A stretch of 64,000 bases of DNA from Kryptolebias marmoratus (Eukaryota > Chordata > Actinopteri > Cyprinodontiformes > Rivulidae), in NCBI RefSeq assembly GCF_001649575.2, contig NC_051431.1, positions 3,928,225 to 3,992,224 on the forward strand. Reading direction: 5' to 3'. The translations under genes and the position numbers were made by a program. The stretch's first letter is position 1, and the number at the start of each line of letters is the position of its first letter. This document shows positions 49,701 to 62,000 of this stretch, one piece after another. The notes under the pieces are model-generated. The model saw nothing but the letters and a program-made list of their open reading frames with translations, was not told where the DNA came from and searched no databases.

Positions 49701-50785
49701 ATATCCATATTGGCTGTTTGATGTGCTACATGGCATGCAAGGTTCGCAGGATGTGACAAATGAAAGAGAAGTTGAGCATCACAGATAAGGGCACGCTATT
49801 GTTCCATATTGCAAATTAATTACATGGGTGCAGCAATAAGCTTTACAATAAATGCATATGACTGAAATACCACAGGACTAATGTGGACTTCGTGGATTGG
49901 AAAGTACAAAGGGAAAAAATGTATTTCAAATAACCTTTATCTTTCACTGTCAAAACTGAGACAAGTCCTTTGAAGTGTAAAATTTCCCTTAGAGTGTAAA
50001 CAACTCTCTTCCATCCATGACGTTTACCTCTCCTCTTTGTGCTGGCAATTTTCTACATGAATAAAGAGGCTGCTCCTTTCTCCCACTGGCTAGACCCCGA
50101 CTGGAGTGCAATCTGTTATAATATCAACTCAAGACCCCATTGGCAAGCATCATTACTCTCTGCTCTTTCTTGCATATTTAGTGTTTGCACAATCTGCGTG
50201 GCAATAGATGTCATTATTATTCATTCAGAACACAAAGTTATGCTGCGATACTCTTTATAAAAGCTTCCTAATTATTTGGTGATTTCAAGCACCTCAAAAG
50301 TTTCACCTTTGTCCCAAACTCCTGATTTTCTCATTAAAAGGCTGAGCTTGTTTTTAACAGTTGCTCATAAAATGGCTGTTCCAGTCTTGCATTATGCACG
50401 TGAAAGAAGCTGCAGCAGTGTGTAAAACCAAAATTTCACTCTGCACTGAAGGTAGCTTGGCTGGCTTAAGATTTCACACACATTCCTGTCATGAAAGATT
50501 GAGCATGTGGGAGTCATTGAAATGTATTCATGCTCACAATGTAGAGGAAGCACGGGGCCACAGTAATGGTTGTCAGGGGCTGGTATGCCTCAGTGAGCCG
50601 AAGACGACATTTTCTGTCTCGCTGGCTGCAGGGATGTTGGAGTTATATAACCCTACAGGAGGGCACAGATGAGAATGTCACGTGTGACTCCTGATAAAAT
50701 GCAGCATTTAGTATGTGTGCCATGAAGAGTGTCACGTAGGCCAAGGGAGGTTGTTTTTTAAAACTGTTTTTGTTTTGCTCTCTGA
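46785..50785. other. Intergenic DNA, candidate conserved blocks at its right end
   Basis: No gene is supported. AT-rich DNA with A-rich tracts (about 48093-48121) fills most of it. The blocks about 49690-49870 and 50040-50260 are repeat-free and contain CCATTGGCAA and ATTA words, so they could be regulatory, but the evidence is weak. Confidence 0.5.
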
Positions 50786-50989
50786 GATTGTGTTTTATTC
50801 AGAATTACGTTAAAATCCAATTTTAAAAAATGATTTGGAAATCTCACAAACTCATATTTTATTCACGATGAAACATAATAAACATATCAAATGTTAAATC
50901 TAAGAAATTGTACCACTCTTTTGATAAAAAAAGTAATTAAAATTTGATGGTATCAATACATTTCAGAAAAGTCGGGGCAGAGGTATGTT

Positions 50990-52130
50990 TCCCACCGTGA
51001 AGCATCCCTTCATCCCTTCTTCTTTCAACAGTCTGTAAAGGTATAGGAACTGAGGAGACCTGCAGGTGGAGTTTTTCGAGGGAAATGTCTTATTCTTGAC
51101 TGATGTAGGATTCTAGATGTTCAACACTCCTGGGTTTTCTTTGGTGGACTTTTTGCTGAATGGGAGCACGTTGTTCTAAAACCTGAATGTACAATTCTGC
51201 ATTGATGGTGTTTTTCCAGATATGTAAACTTTATTATTTATTTATGAACCTTCATTTAACCAGGCAAGTCCCATTGAGATCACAGATCTCTTTTTAAAGT
51301 GAGGCCTGGGTCCTAAAGGCAGCCTAACACGCAAATTTTTAGACTGTGGGAGGAAACCCACACAAACACAAGGAGAACATGCAAACTCCACACAGAAAGA
51401 CCCAGGGTCCAACCTGGGGCTTGAACCCTGGACCTTCTTGCTGTGAGGCAAAAGTGTTAACCACTAAGTCATTGTGCTGCCCATTACACATTAAACTGCC
51501 CATACCAGAGGCAAGAATACCCCTCCATACCATCAGAGAGGCAGGGTCCTGATAACAGGCTGATGATATGTCCTCCATTCAGTCAGTGATGTTCATAGCA
51601 GAATCAGAACTGGTTTTAATGTAATGTTTAATGTTTCTGAGGACCCAAAGTTCACAGCCTTGTCCTCTGTAGTCCAGAGGACATGGTGTTTGTGGTATTT
51701 GTGGGTGATCTTGTTGTCACTTTGTTACAGTGCTTTTTAAATGAGCTTTGGCTCACGAAGGGAAGGCATTTCTCGATGATGTTCACATCTGGCTTCTTCT
51801 CTGCCTGATAGAGCTTTAAGCAGCATGTGTGAATGGCGGGGTGAACTGTGTTTACAGACAGTGATCTGTGGAAGTGTTCCTGAATGATGCAGTGATGTTC
51901 AGAACAGAATCAGACCTGTTTAAAATGCATTACAGCCTGAGTTCCCCAAGATCACAAGCATCCAATATTGACTTTCAGCCTTGACCTTTACAGATATTTC
52001 TCCAGATTCTTGAAATCTTTTTGTTATGAACTGTAGATGATGGGATATTTAAAGTATTCCCAATTTTGCATTGAGGAACATTATTCTGAAATTGTTCCAC
52101 TACTTTCAGATGCAGTTTTTCACAGACTGG
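50990..52130 (-). pseudogene. Broken Tc1/mariner transposase, relic B
   Basis: No frame runs through. Pieces corresponding to the helix-turn-helix region (about 52030-52110), the linker with RAVHRCCLKLY-like coding sequence in relic A (about 51790-51850 here), the 'SLMVWRGIL' catalytic-region phrase (about 51500-51545) and the C-terminal piece (about 51020-51110) are recognisable only by DNA similarity to relic A. The segment for the second and third catalytic residues is deleted. Confidence 0.65.
51231..51482 (-). mobile_element. tRNA-headed SINE nested in relic B
   Basis: On the minus strand the head is gggcagcacaatgacttagt, an A-box-like region, followed by tgcctcacagcaagaaggtc and a B-box-like gggttcaagcc. 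The body has ctttctgtgtggagtttgca, tgttctccttgtgtttgtgt and gggtttcctcccacagtcta. It ends with aatgggacttgcctggttaa and atgaaggttcataaataaat. Head, body and tail follow a very common fish SINE-like repeat. An agttta word at both junctions may be a short target-site duplication. Frames of 60-79 codons over it are artefacts. Confidence 0.75.
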
Positions 52131-52359
52131 TGAACCTCTGCCCATTTTTATTTTGGAGACATTTCAGCCTCTCTAAAATATTCATTTTATATCCAGTTCT
52201 CTAACTGACCTGTTGCCAATTACCCTAATTTGTTGGGAAATGGTCTTTCAGCTGTTTCTTTTTTTGTACCACTTACTTTTGCAGCCTTTTGTTGACTCTG
52301 TCCCAACTTTTTTGAAATTTGTTAATTCACATAAAACTCAAAATTACTTTATGTAAAAA

Positions 52360-55300
52360 ATAAAAATAAAATGGTAGCGTGGTACTTTTACTTCCTGAAC
52401 CCAAGTGTGCTTGTAGTCACAAAGCCAATTCACAGTGATTAAAAAAAACAGAAAAACCTGAGAATGTTTAGAAATGTTATTATGTTATTGTATACGTCAC
52501 TGGAAGCTTAAGCAGGCCTCGATCTTGAGAGATATTTAGTATTATAAAAGTGTCAGTCAGTCTGAAGTCTGTTTGCTTCCTGATCCAGCACAACAGCCCT
52601 GTTTGTCTGTGAGAGTTAAAAAAGGTCTCAGATAACAGCCATCTTATCTACTGCAGGATTCCACAAAAACTCTGCTCGGGTTAGAGTGTCCTTTTAAGAG
52701 ATGCAAATGTGGTGAAAATGAGATGAATGAATTTCTGCATGCTTCACTTCCATTAATGAGGTAGGGGAAAAGCAAATAATGACAGTGACAGGTTTGTTGT
52801 AGAGCAGCAGAAAAAGGAAAACAGTCTGCCGTGTCACTAATGGAGTGTGTGAGGGTGGTTTCGCTCTGTTTTTATTCCAGAGACAATAATCATAATCATG
52901 ACTTCACAAAGTTCAAACTTGATTAGAGTTTCTTTTATTTGATGAGACAAACATTTCTCTGTCAATTCTCAGAATTTAAATGCCCCAAAAATGTATAAAG
53001 TTATCAAAAATAGTGAGTGTCATCTTATAAACATATTTTCAGCATGAAAAATATAAAATACTTGACCAGAGATTTTGAGTGATTTAAATGAAAATTCCTT
53101 TAGTTCTAACTTTTAAAACCATTATCAGGTAATTGACTAGGATATTTTTTTAAATAGGACTATTTTATTTTAGTTTTAGGAGTATCATTTAATATTAAAA
53201 TTGAATGTCTCTTGTAAAACCCCCTTAGGACTTTGTCCGTATGTCATGTCTGTATAAAATAAAAGTGTTCTGCGTTTTTTTGATCATAGTAGCACATGAT
53301 TTTGCAGCACTCTTGGTCTAAAATCCTTTCCACTGCCCTTTTAAAAACCACAGTAGCTTTTTCACTGACAGTCATTAAAGTGTGAGGGACATTCTGCATT
53401 TTTTCATGGCTAATAACTTTATGTTTGGGATGATAAAGCTATGGAAAGTCAGTCCTAAGGAGGTCAAAAAAATCTCAGTAGTAGTTAGACACTGACCTTA
53501 TGTTAACATACCACACAAAAGTATATTTTATTAAAAAATATCATTTTTGAGGTCAGGGAAAATCAACGTTGCATACGTTTGATTTTCACTTTAACTCAAA
53601 AACCCCAAAATTTATAACAAAAGAGTTTTTCAGCAGAGGAAATGATATAACTTCTGGGTGACTCAATCATTTGAATAGTTAGACATTAAATGAAAAAGCC
53701 AAACAATTTTAAGAGACAAAAATGGGTGACATCTGGAAACAAAGACTCTTTGGTACTCTTAAAAATAAATGAAAGTTAAATCCAACATTTTAAAATAATA
53801 CTCCACCAAATAATCTCACAGCACGTTAATTATGAAATCCTGGCCACGATTAACAAAACTGTGCAGCTGAGTTTACTTTGTTGCCATCTTCTAAAAGAAA
53901 AGTCTATTTATCTGTTAACTTTCATTGTTTTATTTTAGAAATATTTTCCAGAGATAACATTTAAATCATATGGAACATTTGAAAATGTAACAATGGCTTT
54001 CCGTTTACAAGATTTATTTTTTGTTTTTGTATTTATTGTATTTTTTTTTTTTTTACCGTCTGTGTGATTTTGAACTACAGTATATTCAGGTATTACAAGC
54101 TGCCTTTATTTATTCATTTTTTTGTGAGTCATATTGAGGTAAAACATTGTTACATCACAGTGAGATACATTGAAGCATGAGCTCAACAACTGTACATAAC
54201 CACAACTACGACACAGTCCAAATCTGTGTAATCACTTCTGGTGCTGAGGTCACACTTATCCCACTCACTCTGTCATAGTTCATAATGTAGTACAAAAATG
54301 AAATACAAAGCCAGAGCCACTGTGGAGATCTGAAAGGTAAACAGCTCAGGCTAAAGTTATATTTGAGAGGATTGCTGAATAGAGACAATTTGCAGGTGAG
54401 AGGCCCGCAATATGAAATCCATTAACTCTCATGCCAACTGCTGGACACATACTTGACATGAAATGAGGAGGTAACAAAGATCTGCAGAGCAGCCATGAGG
54501 GCTTTTAGGCAAACTGGAAAACCACACCACTGAGTCTATATTCACATTTCTAATTTCTTACAGCATTTTCCCCCCCCAAAAAATAAAAAAATCACTATGT
54601 TTGAAATCGTATTAAACCATATTGTAGCTTTACAAATGTTTTAGAGCTTTGCCTAATGCTCATTATCTGACACTGACAATTAAAACAAAATGAACCTGAA
54701 AAAGAAACAGAAACACATAAATTGATTGAATGAATGAATGATGACACTTAAATTCATTACTGTAATTTGTGCAATTTTGCTTCTGACATTTCATTCACTG
54801 ACAATTAATTAATGTGACAATTAAAACCCCCCCAATCGCTTCCATGCAGAGTGAATGTAGAACATGGAAATCAGTGAATGTAAAGTACAGGCAATTTTCC
54901 AGAGGAGCTTAAATCACTGCGGGTTTCGGGCCTGGAGTGGACTTCTTTTAAACCAACTTGTGTGCTAAACTTTCCAACTAATGACTTCGCTAAAGTGTCT
55001 AAAAAAGAGCTATTGATTTGTGTTTAGCATCCAAGCAAATTTAAATCTTTAATTAGCTCGGTGGCACAAGACAAAATGGAAATTAGACATCTGACTTGTG
55101 ATTGTGTAGAGATGTTGATGAAAGCTTCCAGCATTGGCTTCGGGTGGAAACGGCATTGTCTATGGTGAAAATAAATCTGATAACTGAAATTGAATAGTAG
55201 GTAGTGAACATGTGTGTTTGTGTGTGTGTGTGTGTGTTCTCACAATGAAAGAGACAACAACCCAAATGCAGTCTAATACACTAATGCAAATCTAATGTCA

Positions 55301-57465
55301 CTAAAAGCTATGCCATTGCTCATCCTGAGAGTATTATTTCAAGCTTAAGAAAGAAAATACATTTGCTCTTGTCTGGAGTTTAACGTCATCTCAAATAAAT
55401 AACGCCCTGAACATAATAATCTCGCCCACAGCTGGCTGGCACACTCCCATCTTGCCTTGTTTGCTGAGTTAATGTGTTTCCAGTGATTGGCTGTCTGGTT
55501 GACTGGTGTATCCAAAACTGCAAGAATGTGGCAAGAACAAGTCAAAAAACAAATGCTGCAAAAACACAAAAGTAGACAGAAAATACCTTCAGGCCATGTC
55601 GTCAAACCAACAAGATAGGTCACACCTACTTGCAACCTGAAGCCTGCACAAATGACATGTTGGTGCTCATAGCCTGTGACATGTATTTAAAAAATTAATT
55701 TTCATTTCTATCACAACCTTTCAACAGTCCAGGATTAAACTTTAGATTGTGAAGAACGCCAACACTGCTTTGCGCCCTGCATAGAGACAACTCCTGTCCA
55801 CAAACTGACAAGACACAACTGGCAAATAAATGTTACCTGACACACTATTAAAGCACTTTACAACCAAGTGTCGCTCTGACACGAAAACAACCAGGCCCGG
55901 TTACTCGGGCCATTTAATCAAACCACAAACCCTCAGAGGTTTAATAAATGTTCCTGCCAACTTTCATAAATGAGGGATCAATTATAATTGATTTTACAGT
56001 CCGATACATTTATTAAAGTGACATCCATTTATTCACAGGCTTACCTGTTTTGCCATCAGCCCCTGTTTGCAGAGAAAGAGCTGACAACCTCATACTTTAT
56101 TCAAAGTGTGTCTTTCAAATTTTTGTTACACTGGAATAATTGCTACACCAACAGGGCGGATTTAACACTGTACATTCAGAGCAACTCGTAATTTCTCTCA
56201 CTGGTCAACTGATGAGACATCGCAGTAATTTTAACTACATGATGTGGACTAATTGTGCTCATGTAACAGGCTGATGAGAAATGGTATTTCCCTTAAATGC
56301 AAAATAGATTAGTTTCGGGGTGGTACTTTCTCCACATTAAACCCACACTGAATCCTCCCACTCATCAGAACAAGAAACAATCAGAAAGTATCTCAGCTCA
56401 GCAACTATGGCACCGACAATAACTTAATGAGACATGAGGAAATCTTCCTCAGAGAGAATAGATGTTGGTTTTCTTGTACTTCCTGCTGCAGCCCTCATAG
56501 AGACACCTATACGTAGAGCTGACCAAAGGTTGGATAAGATCTTAAGCTCATTGCTGACTGCAGCATTGTTTTATACTGCACATGTTTGATTGTTTACTCA
56601 CTGAGCATTTACCACAACCTGTATTATAAGTTGCCAATGAGAAGACAATGAATTTCAGAAGGCAAACAAGTTAACCAATTCATAAACCAGAATTCATTTC
56701 TGGCTTTCTCCAACATCTGTACACAGCATAATAACATCATATTATCAGATCACAGGGACTAGGAAGTCTGAGATGCACTGGACACTATTAATTATTTTTG
56801 CCAGGTTTCTCATTGTACAAGCAAAACAAACAGTACAACCAATAAATGTGTTTACTGAACTGCTTGGTAAAGCTTGTTATAAGAAATGAATAGATAGTGT
56901 GGTGGTGTTCATTGTGCTTTCAGAAGGTAACTGTTGTGAATAAATGATAAAAAATGGTTATTTATGACCTTTTCATTTAATCTGGCAGTCTTTGCGCAAT
57001 GCATCAACTGGAAGAGGAGGTGCCACAGTTAAAAAAGTCTAAAAGCAATCTTAAACATTTGTCATTTTTTGTGGCAATCTATTTGGAACCAGTTACAGAT
57101 TAGACAGCAGAATGAAATTCTGACTTGTTAACATAACTATCAAACTACTGAATTTATTTTTTTTCTATGATACCAACTAATATAAACGTGTACATTTATC
57201 AACCTGTCTTATATGAGATTTTAAGCACTTCTGGGGCCTCCCTACTAGCCTGGTGGGTGCAGCTGCCAAGTTCTCTCTGACTCTGCTTATACATGTTTAG
57301 GTAGTCCACAAATTACATTTCACCTTATTAAACTCCTCTAGTTTCTGGAAAATGCTAGTTTTTCAAATCCTTCTACATAAATAGTCCGACAGCACTTTCT
57401 ATCATATATTTTCACACTATATATGCTGGATTTGGACTTGCAATTGCACATCAACAGAAATATTG
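52360..57465. other. Intergenic DNA with simple repeats
   Basis: No gene is supported. Simple tracts are T14 at 54041-54054, a C/A tract near 54570-54590 and (TG)n at 55211-55237. The block about 54940-55080 is repeat-free and may be conserved. Minus frames at 54206-54388 and 55345-55635 lack domains. Confidence 0.55.
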
Positions 57466-57469
57466 GTGA

Positions 57470-57618
57470 AAATGGGTGTTTGTGTGTGGTGGTGGTGGTG
57501 GTGGGGGGGGGGTGTCAGTGTTTTGCCCAAGGATGTTTTTTTTCCAGTTGGAATAGTTGAACCATTTGGAACCTTATGACTGGAAGACGACCAACCAACA
57601 ACTGAGCCACAACCATTC
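57470..57618 (-). mobile_element. tRNA-headed SINE fragment
   Basis: On the minus strand: gaatggttgtggctcagttg (A-box-like), gtcgtcttccagtcataagg, then a B-box-like ggttcaact, followed by catccttgggcaaaacactg and a simple (CCACCA)n tract with a C-run at 57488-57512. The head-plus-'ccttgggcaa-ac-ct' layout is that of fish tRNA-derived SINEs. It is degenerate and 3'-truncated at the simple repeat. Confidence 0.6.
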
Positions 57619-57619
57619 A

Positions 57620-58635
57620 TCTAGATAAAAGCGTAACTCTAGCAAAAATGCAAACACTGGAAATGTCATATCTGGGTAGGTAAACGCCGCCAAGATCACA
57701 TGACAAAGCTGTGACACAATTTGAGTATTTTTTTCCCAAATGGTAAGATGGAAATCCTCTGAATGTTGTTTTTTTTTAGTCATCTCAAAATAACCCCACA
57801 AGCACCAACACTGTACTTTCTCCCAGCAGTGGGATTTATAAATCAACCTAATGAATAAAACAAGCGTGAGGTAACATAAAGTTGAGCCCCAGTGACATAT
57901 TTCAAAAGTTAATGGAGTCTCACAATGACCACAGGCTGTGGACATTGCTGGCCAAATGAAACCTGGCAGCAGAGCATCAGCAGTAATACACAAACTCAGC
58001 TTCATTCATGCTTTCCCATGAAAACAAAGCACACTAAATTATACCGTAATGAAATGTTTTCAGTAAAGAAATTCAGTCAGTACATTTACATTTTTGCTGT
58101 CGTTCTCAGCCTATTTCAGTTTATTGTTCAGATCAACACAATTCTCCTATTTCTGCAACTACAGTAGTCGATTCTTTATAACAGGCTAACATTGCATCAC
58201 GGGAGTTTTTTTTTTTAAATTACAGAGTGAGTAGTTCCATTTTTATTGTTATTTTCCAGTCAGAAATAGACCAGAAAAGGTCAGCTTATTTATTCACTTA
58301 TTTATTTGTCTGTTTTTTGACAGCATGAATTAGAAAACATCAGCCAATCCAGCTGATCCCTGTCATCAAACTTAGTGATGCACAGAAGCCTGGGCCTATT
58401 AAATAGATGTTGTATCTAAGGGTTTTGGATGTACAAATTTCCTTTTTTCCCTTTCTTTTGTTTTCTAGACAAGATTACTAATTACATTCATATATGGATT
58501 AGATTTGGGTCAATTTTACTAAGTGGTGAAAACTGGTAAGAGTTAGATGATGGATTTTCAATTTTTGAAACCTAATTTGAATTAGCTTTACTGTTCAAAC
58601 ACTGCTTTTTATTTCATAAAAATAAAAAATAGTGA
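57620..58635. other. Intergenic DNA, no gene seen
   Basis: It contains most of the longest open frame in the window, 143 codons on the minus strand at 57574-58005, but that frame starts inside unique DNA, ends inside the SINE head and has no domain. T-rich runs occur at 58207-58216 and 58311-58318. Confidence 0.6.
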
Positions 58636-58639
58636 CCTT

Positions 58640-59070
58640 TTCATTGTCAGATCTAGGGATAGAGCCATTTGTATCCTCTATGACCCCACCTACCCCCACA
58701 CTAACTGTTTACCTTCGTCCTCTCAGGAAGGAGGCTGCACTGCATCCGGACAAGAACATCCAGACTGAAGAACAGCTACCAGGATGCAGAAAGATGGTTT
58801 AATTGCTCCGCTCCCAAATACTGGACCCTTTGCACTTCAAGAAGATGCCTTAATGCTGCAATAGTCCTGCTGTGAACTGTTGCTGCTGTACTACTGCGCT
58901 GTTGGTCAGATTATTTTTATCTGTCATTTTTAACTCATTTTAGTTGCGATTTTAGCTGTCATTTTTTGCTTAAATTTTTTTTATTCTATTATTACTTTTA
59001 TTCCATTACACCAAGCCCTAAAAAATGTTTCTTATTGTGAGGTTGGAATGACAGTAAATAAATCTGAAAA
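58640..59070 (+). mobile_element. 5'-truncated LINE, 3' end
   Basis: The piece ccttcgtcctctcaggaagg, aggctgcactgcatccggac, aagaacatccagactgaaga and acagctaccaggatgcag resembles the C-terminal coding end of fish LINEs, where basic residues precede a KNS-type motif. It is followed by a T-rich untranslated region ending in ggttggaatgacagtaaata and aatctg then an A-run at 59067-59075. No reverse transcriptase remains. Confidence 0.55.
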
Positions 59071-59075
59071 AAAAA

Positions 59076-62000
59076 TGCCAATGAAGAAAAAATACCAGCT
59101 AGAAATTTAATGAAAAATAAAGTCACCATACTCTGATTTATTCCTCAAAACAGCCAGCAGAAGTAACCATCCGCTTTCACGTTTTCTCTTTAACACAAGT
59201 TATGATGCTTCTATCATATGATTGGTGATATGTGAAAAGTGTTACTATGAGGCACATTTAAATCAACAAGAATCCCCACTATTTAAACCTAAGCACGCAA
59301 TGCCAGAGATGGTAAACTGAGTTTTTTATGATCAAACCGTGGAGTAGAGCAAAAGCTGATGCTCTGCTTATTTCAAGTTTTATCTTTTTGCACTTGACAG
59401 TGTACCTTTCTCAACTCTGCACATGGCAAGATAAATTTTCTCTTTTCCAACAGCCACAAACAGCGCACACTAGACAACTGTGAAACCAATGTGTTTTTCT
59501 CATTGAGATTCTCTGACCTTTAAAAAGCAGAAATGTAACAGGAAGGACAATAGTATCGGAAAGCAAAAGGTCTCAAAGTGAATATGAAATTGTCTTCTTA
59601 TTGCATAAGTACAATGCAGGCGCTTATAAGAATCAAATCCATTGCTGGGGCAGCTAATTGGCATTTCAAAAGTTTGAACACGTGTGCCTAATTACAACAG
59701 ATATTCCATGATAAATATTAAATATTCCATGATATCATCCTTCCTTGTGCTTTGATGACAAAGTGGCTTGTCAGATTTGTTGAAAATTACTGAATTTAGC
59801 AGATGCAACATCTAAAGGCAAACAAAATTATTCAAGAATGTCGAAAAAAGACAAGATGAAAAACAAATGAGACGACCACCAAAACTACCTGGTTAGTTAT
59901 GTAAAATTTATTGTCATGGTTAAAACAACTCTGTGTACCATTTACAGTCTTACTCCTCTGATAAGGTTAATGGTGTGGGATGTTTTACAGCTCTGTCAGT
60001 TAATTGAAGCTTGACTGAGGTCAGCGCCTCCGACCTTTAGCTGAAACTGCATCTCATAATAAACAGCTGTATTTACACGAGAGCTTTGTGTGGGTGGCCA
60101 TGAAGAGAAGCGAGAGATGAAAACATTTCTGCCTCCAGATATAGATATTCTAAGTCACCAGCAAATTCACTACAAATGCTTTTTTTTGTTATACCTAATC
60201 ATACCTTGTCATATATTTTAATGGAAATCTCCTTGGAGCTCACAATTACCACAAGAATCCCTTAGAACTTGGTCTGAGTGATAAGCCCTTGATATACTTT
60301 AAAGCTTGGAAAAAAAGGAAGAATCAAATGCAGTATCTTCAAGACACCAATGAATTGAAGTCTTGATGTTGTTGTATTGCTGAAGGCATGAGAGAAGCAT
60401 CATGTTTTATTCAGTCTCCATGCATGAACTACACAGACAGAATCTCCTAACATGACCGACTCTGAGCCTGAGAATCTCTGTCTTTGGGCTCCACCAGTTG
60501 GTCACTGAGTATAACTGCATCAACAGTCACTCTTTCTTGGGGTTTTGTTTCCTAATCTAAAAGCATCAGCGCTGAACAGCAAAGGATATCATCTGTTTCA
60601 TGCTCTGCTTCTCCTTCCTCATTGTTTTTATTCATTGTGAGCTTTTTTAAATTTCCATGCATAGGATGAAGATGGACCAATATCTCTTTGTAATGAGAAG
60701 TTTCTTTATGAAAAACAAATTTCAGACTTTTATACAGCCATACTTGGTTTTTCAGACAATCCAGGCTGACACATTAACCTACCATTTTTACACTCGGTGA
60801 ACTGACAGACAAGAAGTAATCTACACGCCATAGAATACTGCGGCCGATTAGATCTCACACATCACTCCGAGGGACTTTTCATTTTCCAAATGAGTTATCC
60901 CGCCTGCACAAATGATGTAGCCGCATGACATCAAGTGTTAAATAAGCTTTGGACCAAGGCTATCCATTCTATTTTGTGGCTGCACTGTAATGTGTACTCC
61001 GCCATAAAAATCTTATTTTCTATGCAATTCGGTTAAGCGATCTCTGGGGATATTCATGTGCATATCTGACTTTCTAATAGAGGACTTTAAAGACATGCAG
61101 ATGGCTCCTCACAGAGACAACCCAGGTCTGCTCAAGTGCATCCTGCCATGACAACAGTTGTCTCTAAAAATGCATTAGAAATGTGTGGCTGGGTAAATGC
61201 TTTCCATGAAAAATTTGAGCTATTACACCTTTGTTGATTTCTTTTCTTTTCCTGGTGTTCTTGGTGCGATGTAACGTATAGACAAACATTGTTGTTGAAC
61301 TGCATGTCATTATTTTTCTGATTATGCTTTTCTGCTGATTCGCCAAGCAGAAGAGACACAATTATGAGTGCCGGCACTGACCTCAAGCAAAAGTTTGTGC
61401 AATGACAAAATATTCAGTCACATTGTAACTGGTTGAATTCTCACACTGCCTCATGTTTTGCACCAACAATTGATACACCTTCTTATAGATACCCTTAACA
61501 CTGCAAAACATCAGCTAATTCTCAGAAATGTCAGAGAACCAATGCTGAATACAGTAAGTACTAGCATAACCCACATGTGTGCCAGCTTTCTTGCAGAAAA
61601 AGAATGATTCCTTTATTATAAAGAAACTTATTAATCATACTTTTCCTTATAAATAGGATGCAGCTGTTATTTTATTTATAGTGCTCCATGCAAAGAAAAA
61701 AAAAAAACAAGCAATAACTGGCTATAAATACATATTAGGAATATAACAACAAAAAGTACACATTTTTATTGCCAAATTTAGAGACTGAAAATGAAAACAT
61801 GCATTATTTGTTCATTTATCACTTTAAATATTTTATGTAAAAACTATAACTATGGTATTCTGTTTAATTCTCTGCATAAATCAGCCAGGGTTGATATTTT
61901 TAAACATTGCAAGTTAAGATTTGCACAAAGGATCTGTTGAGCTCAATGCGCTTTCTTGTATTTTTCAGAACTGGATAAAGCTAGATAAAGCTGGGGGCTA

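Larger units (their letters stand above)
50790..52355 (-). mobile_element. Tc1/mariner-superfamily relic B with nested SINE
   Basis: Read on the minus strand it parallels relic A: ggcaacaggtcagttagaga, aaatgggcagaggttcacca, tatcccatcatctacagttc, cttaaagctctatcaggcag, agaagaagccagatgtgaac, ctgcctctctgatggtatgg, and the C-terminal region and right end gtgggaaacatacctctgcc. It is interrupted by a SINE at 51231-51482. A direct repeat of about 50 bp (51588-51640 and 51888-51940, both starting gtgatgttca) lies inside. It shares relic A's internal deletion near 51120-51170. Confidence 0.75.

Noticed and set aside
51242..51578. Three overlapping frames of 68-79 codons on both strands
   Set aside because: They are translations of the SINE and of the transposon relic around it.
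55345..55635. 96-codon minus-strand frame with a hydrophobic middle
   Set aside because: No family resemblance, no splice sites in frame, single exon in otherwise non-coding DNA.
57555..57618. Possible tRNA gene
   Set aside because: tRNA-like head of a SINE; degenerate B box and no acceptor stem.
57574..58005. 143-codon minus-strand frame, the longest in the window
   Set aside because: It ends inside a SINE head, has no recognised domain, is rich in C, W, H and F as out-of-frame DNA often is, and has no supporting gene structure.
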